DNA of 64,000 bases from Clarireedia homoeocarpa. Taxonomy: Eukaryota > Ascomycota > Leotiomycetes > Helotiales > Rutstroemiaceae. Positions 45,320-56,539 of the stretch are shown here, piece by piece. Location of the stretch: positions 372,001-436,000 of the forward strand of contig LNKV01000036.1 in assembly GCA_001465935.1 (NCBI GenBank), written 5' to 3'. A model generated the notes under the pieces. The model ran no database searches and was not told the origin of the DNA. It saw nothing but the letters and a program-made list of their open reading frames with translations. Both the position numbers and the translations under genes were made by a program. The first letter of the stretch is position 1. Each line of letters begins with the position of its first letter.

Positions 45320-45353
45320 CACGTGATAACATTCATTCACGTGAATACACGTG
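45320..45353. promoter_or_regulatory. Cluster of three CACGTG (E-box) palindromes
   Basis: CACGTG occurs at 45320-45325, 45338-45343 and 45348-45353. The middle one sits in a 12-bp palindrome (ATTCACGTGAAT, 45335-45346). CACGTG is bound by bHLH factors such as Cbf1-type proteins in fungi. No gene start is close by, so the target is unknown. Confidence 0.45.
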
Positions 45354-47410
45354 ATAAATATTAGGTTCAATACCTATATATCCCTTTTAGTGTCAATTAA
45401 TGGCGGTCTCACCACAGTTAAGGGCGGAAACAGCTGACGGCAGCCAAGGGGATCGGTACCTAGCGAGATCGTTACCCCATGTGTCATTCAGGTGGTTGAA
45501 GATAGCAGGTTAGCATCTCCTAAGCAACTCCCATCAATCTAGAGCTCCGAAAGCGTTCGTGAGAGCTGTGTGTAGCTTCGCATGTACTTTCCATGATGCA
45601 ATAAATGACGAATAGAACACAACCTCCCGTCGGGTGCGGTACTGTGCATGGGGAATACGAAGAACTATTTCTTGCACAGATGCTATAGTAAGCACAAGCT
45701 TCCAGCACCAGAACGCCACGCCTACCAAGCCTCTAGGCCTCGAGATAGCCTTCTTCATTGTCTCGTCACGATTAGAGCTCTTTTAGCTTTCGAACCAGCT
45801 CTCTTAGCTTTCGAACCAGCTCTTATCTCATTCATATCCGTTGGATCCGAATGACCCTAGTTGTATCATCAGCAGCGAAATTGCTTCTGAATGTCTGAAG
45901 TTGTCGTGTCGACGGGCTATCACTCTGAAGCAAAGTCGAACGCACGCACCCGCTGAATGCCAACCATCACGAGCTCGCATGACACCTATTTCGGGAAATC
46001 TTCATTAAAAGACATCTTCCACAGTGTATGATAAGTGCGGCGATTCGAGAGTATTTTTCTGAAGCTGGGACGGACCGCCGGGTGCATTACTCGCGATGAC
46101 TGACTACTGCAGAGCCTTTTCCATTGATCCTACGGAATTGCCGAGCAGATCCTGCCATCCTGACTTCTCAATCGAGGGCGTTCTGAATGCATTACTCGTA
46201 CCTCCAGCAGGATGGTTGGACAAGTGTACCCAATTGCATGATCTGTCGTACAGATACAGTAGTAAGCGATGGAAGCTTTCATGGAAGAAAGCTAGAACTA
46301 GCGTTCTGCCGAATGCCTCTCCCCTTGCTAGTACAGTACGTACTGAGCTGGAATGGGGGCGAAGCGGTGTCATGACGGGAAAACGTTACAGGTTCGCGGA
46401 TAAAGACATGACCTCAAAGTAGTATCACTTGAAATGGATTTATTGAGTTGAGGGATGAACTTGAGATATGTTTCGGGCAGGGCTACCAATGGCTGTATGA
46501 CCTTTCTCACTGCAAGATATAAATAGAAGCTGCAGATATTTTCAAACAACATCATACTTGCGCATGAAAGCCATTGACCAATCTGGTCCCGCAGTATGGA
46601 AAAAATAGAAAAAGGAGTACAGAAGCTCCGATGTAGCAGTATATCTCATCTGCATCTAATCAAATTTGTGCCAGAAGCGTGCATGCAATTCTGAATCTGA
46701 CCGTCGAGAATGCGATACCCGATGTCTCGGCAAGACAATGAACTGACCAAATGCGAGGGAGCAGTCGCAATAAGGAATAAGGCTGAAGAACAGCTGGCGT
46801 TTCCCTTCTGGAGCTAAGCTATGAGCTTCTAGAAGGCGTGATGGAAGAAGCCAATCTCAGTGAGATCTGATATCTGAACAACGCTGCCCTCCCTGTAAGT
46901 AAGCGAAGTCGCGGTTCGTACTTACAGGAAGAACCTTGCACCTGCACTGTACAGCACACCACATTATTTGATTTTTCGAGTTCATGTTGAACGGTGAGGA
47001 AGCAGTAAGACGACGAGTTTGAAACGGCTATTAATAATATATTCGTTCCCCTGGGATGGGCAATCTACATTGGGTTGCAAGGGAGGGGAGTACGAGAAGG
47101 GAGGTTCAATTTGCATTGTTTCGTTCGATGAAGGGGTAACCTGAATAGAAGCGAATTCAATGACGGCGGTAATAGACAGAGATGTTATTTTGGGTAGACA
47201 TAGCAGGGTTGAAGCTACTTGCTATAGGCTTTTAGGCTTTAGATGAGCTTCAGAAACATTCGTAAGACATACATAGCAAGATCTTTCTTCCCCTCATTAC
47301 GTCCCGCTTTCTTTATCCCATGTCCATAGATCATTGAGGATCTGTTGTTATTAACCCTCCAACGGACAGCTTTCAAGATGTCTACTCGAGTAGAATGTAC
47401 AGTACATGAC

Positions 47411-47524
47411 AAATAACCATAGCCATAACTATAACCATAGCCATAACTATAACTATAGCCATAACTATAACCATAGCCATAACCATAACCATAACCGTAA
47501 CCGTAACCGCAACCGTAACAATAA
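47411..47524. repeat. Degenerate hexanucleotide array (CATAAC/CATAGC/CGTAAC)
   Basis: About 19 tandem hexamers. The left part alternates AACCATAGCCAT and AACTATAACCAT-like units, the middle is CATAAC and the right is CGTAAC, so variants are grouped along the array. On the plus strand it is read as a His/Asn/Tyr/Ser low-complexity frame that I do not consider a gene. The unit resembles the telomeric CCCTAA only loosely. Confidence 0.8.
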
Positions 47525-48596
47525 TCTTTTACGCCGCATCTATATATACATCGCTACCATGGGAAAAGACTTGCATGGCAGCAATTGGCAGCAACGTTCT
47601 TCAATCTTAACTGGCCAAATCCAGCATCAAGAAACATCCCTATCAATGATCCTTCCCTATCCCTATCCCTTATCCACCGATGTAACCACCAACCGGACCA
47701 TCGTCATAGCGCAGCCCACCCAACCAGAAAGCAACACTTCGCGGTTTCACTCCCCAAATTTGAAGTTAAACCCAAAGAAAATCGAAGTCTGTGAGGACGC
47801 TCTAGGAGACTTGCGGCACAACTTGGGCTAAACGGATCAACTCGTGCTAAAGGAATATCCACTCCAACCTTCATGACTTCTACAAGCCTGCGATCAAAGA
47901 GCGCCCCGTGCATTGAATTATACTTTTGCGTGCTTCTCGTTACTCTCTTCTTTCATTCTTCTAGCTTCCTACACCGTGATTGTGTATTTGTTTCTATTTC
48001 TTACCTCATGTTCTGCTATCGTGCGTGTGCATTGTCAGCTTCATTAAGAAATTCGAGAGAAGATAATTGACTTACCCCTCCATCTTGTTATTACAATCCC
48101 GGGAAAAACAAATAGTAAGCCATCATCTGTCTGACATCTTTTGCGCCATCCAGCCCCAAAAAGATACACATTCCAAAGATGTAACGTCTTTTAAAAAAAA
48201 AAAAAATTGGAACAGAGCTGATCACCGAGTTTCCACCTTTTAACAGGCACGTCGCACGATATCCCTATCGCACACGCGTTATACTTCAACCTGCGGACAA
48301 AGATAGCTTCCATTTGACATTCGAGCCCTGCACATATCGACATTCTACGAAAGAATACCAGCGGTCCACAATCTGGAGCAGAGGGCACGAGCAAGCTCTC
48401 TGACCTCTTTACGTACTGGCGGCCAAGAAATCTCATCGCTGGAATTGAATAGCGAATCTCGTAGAGAACACAATCTTCGACTTGAATGCTTACTTTGGCA
48501 AAACCACATGCACAACGGCCACTAGGCCGGAAGATACCCACATGAGCTTCTGCGGGCTAGCAGTTTTCTGAACCACACAATTACACACGCGACAAA

Positions 48597-51445
48597 ATGA
48601 GACGAAATCGGGGAGCAAGCTCCTCATTCAAAGCCAATGGCGCTGCCATACCGGACTCATTATCTCTCATACGTTCTTTCAACCTTGAAACCAACCCTAC
48701 TCGACCTGTGCGACCTTCTCCTCTTACGGCATCAACAATTCCAGATATGCCACTAGACCTCGTCGATCGAATACGCTCCTTTCCTCTCTTCCTCTCAGCT
48801 CCAGACTCGTTCCTTGCAGCAATCGGTAAACATCTTAGACCGCAGGTGCATTCGCCTCATGACCATATTTTGACAGAAGGAGATGATGCAAAAGCCATGT
48901 ATTGGTTGGTGCGAGGAGCTGTCGCGGTGACATCTCGAGATGGAGAAGCTACATATGCTGAGCTGAGGCCTGGTGCGTTCTTTGGCGAAATAGGAATATT
49001 GATGGATGTGCCACGAACGGCTACAATTATCGCGAGAACAAAATGTTTGTTGGTGGTGTTGAAGAAGGAAGATCTTCGAGCTGAGCTTCCCAAATTTCCA
49101 GAAATGGAACGAGCAATCATGGAAGAGGCACAAGAAAGATTAACAATACTGAATAAGAAGAGGCAAGAGGGTGGCTTTGGGCCGAAGCTCGTCTCTGCTG
49201 AATTGCCTTCGAGGGGCAATAAACTTGCGCGTGAAGCTGCACCAGGTGAAGTTTCCACTGGTGATGTGGGAGTCATCGAGAAAGGAACGGTTATCAATAA
49301 GAAGAAGCGAAAATCTCCAAGCCCAGGCATCCTTGAAGATCCATCCGTCGGGAGTGCGTTGGGAAGTGGCTTGGTTAATGTCCGAAAAACTCTCAAGGAG
49401 TTGCCTTTATTTTCCACTCTACCGCCAGATATACTTCACTTTCTAGGCTTGAGCGCTGCCCCAAAGACATACCCACCATTCACGGACATAATAGTACAAG
49501 GTTCGACTGGAAACGAGATCTACTTTATTGTGAGAGGGGAAGCAGAAGTTATCCATGAGAGCGCAAATGGGCAGGCTTCAGCAGAAACTCCACAAAAATC
49601 ATACATACGACCGAGATTAAAAGCTGGACAGTATTTTGGAGAAGTTGTCAGCTTGTCTTTGGCTCCGCGAAGAACCGCGACTGTACGATCAATTACTACA
49701 GTTGAATGTCTTATGATTGGTGGGGACGTATTGGAGGAGTTGTGGAGAAAGTGTTCACCGGATATCAAAAAGCAGGTCGAAGTGACCGCAAAAACCAGAA
49801 TTGGTCAAGGCGACGATGAGGATGTTATTATGACAGACGGCGATTCACCCCCTATCAATAATCTCGAGATTCATGATCATCGCAGACACCAGAGGCGAAA
49901 GACTTTACCTCAAGTCACATTTACTCCATCGAAACCTACAAGTCCACATAAACCAAGTCGCGTTGAAGATAAGGAAGTGATCGAGCCTCTCGATCCAGAC
50001 CCTTTCCTCAGCGTGGACATGGACAACATGAGAGCTAGATCTAGAAGAGGTTCATGGGCGCCGCCTGTGCCCGAAACTCCCCCAGATGATAGGTCTAGAG
50101 GGCCGAGGACTAGATCAAGATCTCAAACACCAACGCCGACCAAAATCTCACATGCAATAACACCACCAGATTCAGCATTCCGACCCAAGAGACCAAAAAT
50201 CTTTGAACGACGCCCAAGTCAATATAGCCAAGGTGTCTTACCAGATCCCATCTTAGTTAACATATTTTCATTTCTTGATATATATCATCTTATGCGCTTA
50301 CGACTTGTATCGCTTCATTGGTCCACGCTTCTAACATCATCTCCTAATGTATGTCAATATCTCGACCTCTCACTCTACAATCGCAAGATCACCAACAAAG
50401 CGCTCATCGACCATATCTGCCCATTTGTCGGCCGTCGTGCCCTCACGATTGACATCAGCAACTGTTTCCACATAACAGATGAAGGATTCGCCGCTCTCTA
50501 CAATCAATGTGGTCCTAATGCTCGTACATGGAAAATGAAATCTGTCTGGGACATCACCGCCAACGCTGTCCTAGAAATGGCCAACACCGCTAAAGAACTC
50601 GAAGAAATCGACCTCTCCAACTGCCGCAAAGTATCCGACAACCTCCTCGCCCGCATCGTCGGCTGGGTTGTGACCGAGCCCGTAGCCCCCGCCATCAGCG
50701 CTCGTCAAAAAGCAGGGACATATATTCCGCCGGTCGGAACTGTCGTCGGCTGTCCGAAACTTCGACGTCTTACACTTTCATACTGCAAACACGTAACAGA
50801 TCGTTCGATGGCGCATCTTGCCGTGCACGCCCATCAGCGCTTGCAAAGTATTGATTTGACGCGCTGTACAACGATTACAGATAGTGGATTCCAACATTGG
50901 AGTATTTATAAGTTTGCCAGGCTAGAGAGACTCATTCTGGCTGATTGTACGTATTTGACGGATAATGCCATTGTGTATCTGACAAATGCGGCGAAGGGGC
51001 TGAAAGAGCTGGATTTGGTAAGTTTTGCACATTTCTCATCTCCCGTGTTCATCCTACCAATATTAATTGAAAATAGTCATTCTGTTGCGCGCTCTCCGAT
51101 ACCGCAACCGAAGTCCTTTCTCTTGGCTGTCCACAACTTCAATCCCTCAAACTATCATTCTGCGGTTCAGCAGTATCGGATTCCTCGCTTCGAAGCATAG
51201 GTCTCCATCTACTGGAATTGAAAGAACTATCGGTGAGAGGGTGTGTAAGAGTTACAGGAATAGGGGTTGAGGCTGTGGTGGAGGGTTGTACGAAGTTGGA
51301 GTTGTTTGACGTAAGTCAGTGTAAAAACTTGAGAGGTTGGTTGGAGGGTGGTGGGGTCGAGAGATGTAAAGGGAGATGGACGAGGGAGGGGAAGAAGGAC
51401 GATTTGGTGTTTTGGACTTGGAAGGTTGGGGGTGGATTGAGGTGA
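48597..51445 (+). CDS. F-box / leucine-rich-repeat protein with two cyclic-nucleotide-binding domains
   Basis: Likely substrate receptor of an SCF ubiquitin ligase with a nucleotide-sensing module. Exons are 48597-51017 and 51077-51445. The 59-nt intron (GTAAGT...AAAATAG) joins KELDL|SFCCALSD, and the product is about 929 aa. The first CNB domain (about residues 57-180) has the phosphate-binding cassette FFGEIGILMDVPRTATII. The second (about 262-395) has YFGEVVSLSLAPRRTATVR. Both keep the Glu and Arg that contact cAMP. A disordered Ser/Pro/Arg linker follows. The F-box is at about 545-590 (LPDPILVNIFSFLDIYHLMR). Then come cysteine-containing LRRs of the AMN1/FBXL type (DISNCFHITDEGF, DLSNCRKVSDNLL, TLSYCKHVTDRSM, DLTRCTTITDSGF) to the end. 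Ligand and target are unknown. Confidence 0.9.
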
Positions 51446-52068
51446 TGTGGTTGCTTTCTTGGGAAGAAAATGGATATAGGGATGAGGAGTATAAAAGAGA
51501 GGGATGGATCTGCATCACAGTATACTGCATTTTATGGCATGGCATGGCATGGAGGTCATGGCATCGGAGTTCTTTTGTTTTTGCGTTTGATGACCACAAG
51601 CATGAGGACGAGCGCAAGCATGGAGTATGAGGAGAATCTTATGGATTGATTAACAAATGCGCTGGGTGAAGGCGTAACTGTAGATCTGATCGGTATAGTA
51701 TTTAGGTACATATATGTATATATGTATGAATGTATGAATGTATGATATATCTTTATATTTTCATGAGAGGTCTACAATTGATCAACGCGGGCAATAAATT
51801 TTCAAAGTTAACAGTATCAATCCATGTCAAGAACACCATAAAGTACGTTTCGCATGCTAGTCATCCTACCATAACCACGCGGGGGCCTCCAAACCAAACC
51901 AGGTATCTCATCAAACTACATAACCAAAAACTCCTCCCCTGCTAAATCATACAGTTCCGGCAAGTTATCATCAACAAAGCATGATGATTCAATGTTGCTC
52001 ACTAGTAAATAGTAATGCACCTGCATTGTCCTTTATGAAAACGGACAATTTATCACCTCCCAGTTAAC
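51446..52068. other. Convergent 3' spacer with simple repeats
   Basis: 623 bases between the F-box gene and the DUF7918 gene. Contains GGCAT repeats (51536-51553) and a TATG/GTATGAAT run (51705-51745). No gene. Confidence 0.45.
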
Positions 52069-53339
52069 TCAATCGTCAGTAAGGTCAACAACTAGGTCAC
52101 CATTGGCCGCGTGACTTGTCTTGTAAGCCTTGCCGGTGCTGGGGTTGAGGATCTCGTCCGCTGGTCTCTTTCGAGAGGAACAGGTTTCTTGCGCTCCTTC
52201 TTGTTTGATTTGATCGATTTCTTGCTGGAGGGGGATGTTAATTGAGGTAGGTAGTCCATGGGCTGGATATGAAATAAAATATGACTTGCCTTTAAAGCAG
52301 CTATTCTTTGCTCTCTTGCGCTGGGTTGGGTCCTGTCCCTTGCGTCATTGGGAGCGGAGGTAATAGCTATAAGTTCTGGAGAAGGAGACCGTGGGATTAT
52401 GAGCTCGGATTGAAGGGCCTCTTGAAATGGGGTTAGCTGTTGTTGATGTTGCTGGCTGGGGCGGAGGGTGGTGTACTGTACCTCGGGACCTATATTTGAA
52501 CTTGAAAATCGCTATAGCGATTGAGCCGTCTGGATAAATTCTTTGGCGCTTGGAGTGGGAGGGGGAATTTTTTATGACTTCGGCCCCGAAACTAGTCGGC
52601 TAGTTAGGCGCAGTTCGAATTTCGAGATGATAGTTTGTACTTGCCTAACTCCATGAGACACGGTTTTGCCCTTGAGGGCTTTCTCTGCTACTTCTCTCAC
52701 CAGGCTTTTCGCAGGAGAGTTCCTGCTAGACAATGCCCTTACCCCGCCTCTAGTAAAGCCAAAAACGCTGACCAGAATCTCCCCCAAGTTGTCAATAAGT
52801 TTTGTATCTGCTTTGATTCGGTCTGATTCTGCATCATCCACTGGTTACTGATAAGCTAAGCTCCGAGTAGGTGGCTCATTGGGAACATGCCTTTTTTGAT
52901 TTGCATGAATTTCAACTTGCTTACAGCACGCTGCGTTTTGTTGATGCGTCGGATTGATTCTGAAATGTGAGCTCGGCGAGGGTAATATTGAATTGCTTCA
53001 CGCTCGAACGCTAGACAAGCAATTGAAATACCATCGATATCTACTTCAAATAGGAGAGCTTCATATCTGGGATCGAGTTTGAACGGGGGGCCAACTTCTA
53101 AGGCAATTGTGAATTCCTCATCTGACACACACCTGGCAACTTCAGATTTAGGCGTCTGAATAGTTTGAGGTTACGAATAGTGCTTACTCGATGAACTTTG
53201 ATGACGAAAAGCCTGGTGGGGCAGTAGTTTTCTTATATTGCACATCTTGAGGGCCATCTTCGTCAGGATATTCCTGCAGGTCTTCACCATTCACAGTAAC
53301 GGTGACTTTGATACCAGGGAGTTTGTCAATAATAGCCAT
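52069..53339 (-). CDS. DUF7918-domain protein with several GC-AG introns and a possible frame break
   Basis: Function unknown. Exons by my reading: 53339-53188, 53132-52891, 52840-52645, 52591-52483, 52420-52290 and 52224-52069. Joins are FSSSKFIE|CVSDEEFTIAL, QIKK|VDDAESDRIK, VSHGV|SFGAEVIKN, YRSR|EALQSELIIPR and RIAALK|QEIDQIKQE. The end, DLVVDLTDD, and the start, MAIIDKLPGIKVTVTVNGED, are characteristic of fungal DUF7918 proteins. Three introns have no fitting GT donor but GC ones: 52890-52841 (GCATGT), 52644-52592 (GCAAGT) and 52289-52225 (GCAAGT). Exon 52591-52483 is one base short of the phase needed: YPDGSIAIAIFK and KYRSREALQ are in different frames near 52500. That is a true frameshift or an error. 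Without it, the protein is about 328 aa. Confidence 0.72.
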
Positions 53340-53633
53340 ATCGTTCTGTACATGGATAGGTGGTAGGAGGGTTTAGTGACAATCGACGGACGAGGAATAC
53401 TATCTGTCCTTGGTGTCTTGACAAGTTAATTTTGTCCTAGAGGTAAAGCCTTGCGGCTTGTGAACCACGGTTGAGGCTTATGTCACGTGGACACGCGGGA
53501 TACAATCTAAGAGAACTTTAAATGTTGATGCTTAGGCGCAGGATGACATTCTGAAGCCTAAACAGCAAGCAGAATCGATATTAACTATATAATTCATCTA
53601 CACCTTGGATCTGCCCATGCCCAACGCCTGAAA
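53340..53633. promoter_or_regulatory. Divergent promoter, DUF7918 gene and cactin
   Basis: The 294 bases between two opposite start codons must hold both promoters. A CACGTGG element is at 53484-53490. No TATA box is obvious. Confidence 0.5.
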
Positions 53634-55461
53634 ATGGATCCCGGAAGAAGAGCAATGATTGAAGGTCGCGCACCAAGACCCAGAGATATTACGTCGCCCC
53701 GGCGCGACGAGAGCAATCGAATTTCAAAACCACAACGCCCAGCAGGCAACTCTAGCTCCCGACCATATCGCAATAACCAAAGCCTTGAGGACGAACAATC
53801 GAGAAAATGGGTGGCGGAGGAAGATACTTTTGTTTTGAAACAAGCAAAGAAGAAGGCAGAAATTCGAGTTCGAGAAGGGCGCGCAAAACCTATCGATTGG
53901 CTGGCGGTTATCCTACGAGTTATCGACCCAGACAGAGATCTCCTTGATGTCGATGAGGAAGAAGTCCAACTTGACGTGGTAGATCCAGAAGGAGTTTTCG
54001 AAGGCCTTAATGATTCGCAGTTTGAGGAACTGGAAAACGACATTAAATCATACATCACATTGGAAACAAACAGGAAGAATCAGGATTATTGGAAAACGAT
54101 GCAGATCATCTGCAACGATCGTCGGCAGAAATTAAGGCCTCTTGGTCCTGACGAGCGTGCTGTGAGCTCAGTCGCTGCTGATGTGGATCGGTTATTGGGG
54201 CCGAAGACATATGAACAATTGGAGACGTTGGAAGCTCAGATTAGAGCAAAACTCCGTTCTAACGAACCAATTGATACGGATTATTGGGAGCAGCTTCTCA
54301 AAAGTCTACTTATCTGGAAAGCAAAGGCGAAATTGAAGAAAGTTTACCAATCTGTTCTGGATACACGACTTACCGTTCTAAAGAAACAACAGCAAGAACA
54401 TGCGGAAGCAGTCCAGAAGAACTTACAGGAATTACTTTCCGGTCCCACTCCAGTGATTGAAGAAGGGTCCGTTGGGCAACGTGTAGTTGTTGCGCAAACA
54501 GCTCTTCGACCGCCTCATTTTGAGTACTCTCAGAAGTATGACCCTGAACCGTTACTCAAGCTACGGGTGGAAGACAAATCAGGCGAGATTATCAACGAAT
54601 CCGACTTCCTCAAAAAGGTTGCTGCTGAGCGTCGTAGAGTCATCAAGCTGGGCTACGTACCTTCACGCCAATCTATTCCCGAAAAGGGCACAGCCAGTTC
54701 CTCCAACAAGCCTAGCTCTTCTGTCAGCACTGCACCTCCGGGTACACAACGGTTCTCTGCAATGCCTAACGAAGATTTCTCTCAAGCGACTACAGCTTTG
54801 TATGAGAGAGAAGTTGCTCGAGGCGTAAATGAGAACGAGGAGATTTTCTCCGCGGAGGAAAGCCTTGCAACTTCCTCTGCGCCTCAATGGGCAGATAAAT
54901 ACAGACCCCGAAAGCCGCGGTACTTCAACCGTGTTCAGATGGGTTATGAGTGGAACAAGTATAATCAAACCCATTATGATCATGATAATCCTCCACCCAA
55001 AGTCGTTCAAGGTTACAAGTTCAATATATTTTATCCGGATCTCATTGACAAGTCAAAAGCGCCAACATTCCGAATTATTCGCGAGCATGGTCGCAAGAGA
55101 GGAGAATCTTTCGCACCTGCTGGGGAAGAGGATACATGCTTAATCCGCTTCATTGCAGGACCGCCTTATGAGGATATTGCATTTCGCATAGTAGATAAAG
55201 AATGGGATTACAGTGCAAAGAGAGACCGTGGATTTAGGAGCAGTTTCGACAAGGTATGTGGCTTCTGCACGACTAAACGCCTATGCGCCATGCATCCGCG
55301 ACCCCCTCGTCCTTCATTTGATGCCTGTTCCTTGCCGCTGATATGTTTCCAGGGTATACTTCAACTACATTTCCAGTTCAAGAAGGTTAGTGAAATTGCA
55401 AAGTATCATGCAGTTCATGCCCAGCTGACTTGTCACCTTCTAGATTTATTACCGGAAGTGA
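53634..55461 (+). CDS. cactin: Cactin (spliceosome-associated protein)
   Basis: Nuclear splicing factor needed for efficient pre-mRNA splicing (S. pombe Cay1). Exons are 53634-55253, 55353-55385 (33-nt micro-exon) and 55444-55461. Introns are 99 and 58 nt. The joins are SFDK|GILQLHFQFKK|IYYRK, reproducing the family's C-terminus; about 556 aa. The N-terminus is Arg/Pro-rich. The mid domain is WVAEEDTFVLKQAKKKAEIR, KPIDWLAVILRVIDPD and EVQLDVVDPEGVFEGL. The CactinC domain is WADKYRPRKPRYFNRVQMGY, WNKYNQTHYDHDNPPPKVVQ, GYKFNIFYPDLIDKS, TCLIRFIAGPPYEDIAFRIV and WDYSAKRDRGFRSSF. Reading on without splicing gives a false 625-aa product. Confidence 0.94.
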
Positions 55462-56539
55462 TCATAGATTTTATTTCGGAGTTTGGGAAGTACTTATTGG
55501 TAAATCCTTAGCAATTCACTTGCTCACAAATTGTCTTGCCCCAGGTGTTTTCCACGTGTGTATGTTCTACAACGACCTTTATATACTTTCCGGCGTGCAT
55601 AACGGCAACGTTTCGATGCACACAATACCATAAGGATAGACATATGCAATGAGATTATCAATTACCTCATTCATCTTAAAACCTCCTAGAATTATTAAAT
55701 AAAACTGATAATTATCTTAGGGCTTAGTACTTAGCCAGTGATTGCAACATATCGCTTCGTCTGGGGGTGTATCCGTAACATGGCTAGCTGCGGCTTCCTT
55801 TGTTCGGTGCTGTGTATTTTCGGATCAAGTTTCCCAATGTTATCAAAAGCCCAGAATGGCTGCGTAAATCAAAAATTCCTTCACGGGTAGCTGATTGTGG
55901 CATAGTGTATGTCATACAGCCGTTTCTGTCCTCCTTCCAGAATCATGTCAAGAACAACTGAGCCAGCCAATTTCTTTGTGACTGTGGTCACTCGAGGCTG
56001 ACGGTGAAACGCTCAGGACAGCTTGTAGGTTTTATTCAGGCGCTATTTCTTGCGATTTTTACTCTCTAGCGTTATGCATCTGGCCGATACATCCCTCACC
56101 CCGTACGACATGGCCATGCACTGCAGCAACGGGCCATAGCCCACCTATTTGGCAGATGCTAAGTGATTGCGTTAGAGAAAAGTCAATATAGAGCTCACAG
56201 TAACTTCGTAATGTTGCGCTCCGGAAGTTGTTTGCACCACATGTCAAGGGCTTGCATTCATGCGCTGGCACCGCTCTGTTGCATATACCTAGCATTATGA
56301 GTGGCTTTTTGAGGTCTCTATGCATGTAGTCAAAAGTGGCCCCAAGGTTGCTAGCGGTTTTCTCGCTTCTACAATCTCATCTTGAATAACTATATCCGAA
56401 ATCCTTTGCTATCCCAACTCTTCAAATTCTCCGAACTGGATAGTGGTTATCGTCTGACGGCACTGCAATCCAACTTAACGGTACTACTACATCGAACAGA
56501 CACATCACCGGCAACTAGATTAAGCAGGCTATTTTTTAG
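55462..56539. other. Upstream region of the forkhead gene
   Basis: 1.08 kb of spacer. Long leaders are common for regulatory genes; no coding exon supported. Confidence 0.4.

Larger units (their letters stand above)
44891..48596. other. 3.7-kb intergenic region with repeats, no supported gene
   Basis: Contains a GGTGCT-type hexamer run (45032-45064), three CACGTG palindromes (45320-45353) and a hexanucleotide array (47411-47524). Short frames such as 46096-46422 (plus) show no recognised motif. The right end is the leader of the F-box gene, with an A-run near 48192-48206. Confidence 0.45.

Noticed and set aside
47406..47831. Plus-strand frame rich in His/Asn/Tyr/Arg as a gene
   Set aside because: It is the translation of a simple hexamer repeat followed by unremarkable sequence.
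55254..55511. The 625-residue Cactin frame without splicing
   Set aside because: The conserved C-terminus (GILQLHFQFKK then IYYRK) appears only after removing two introns.
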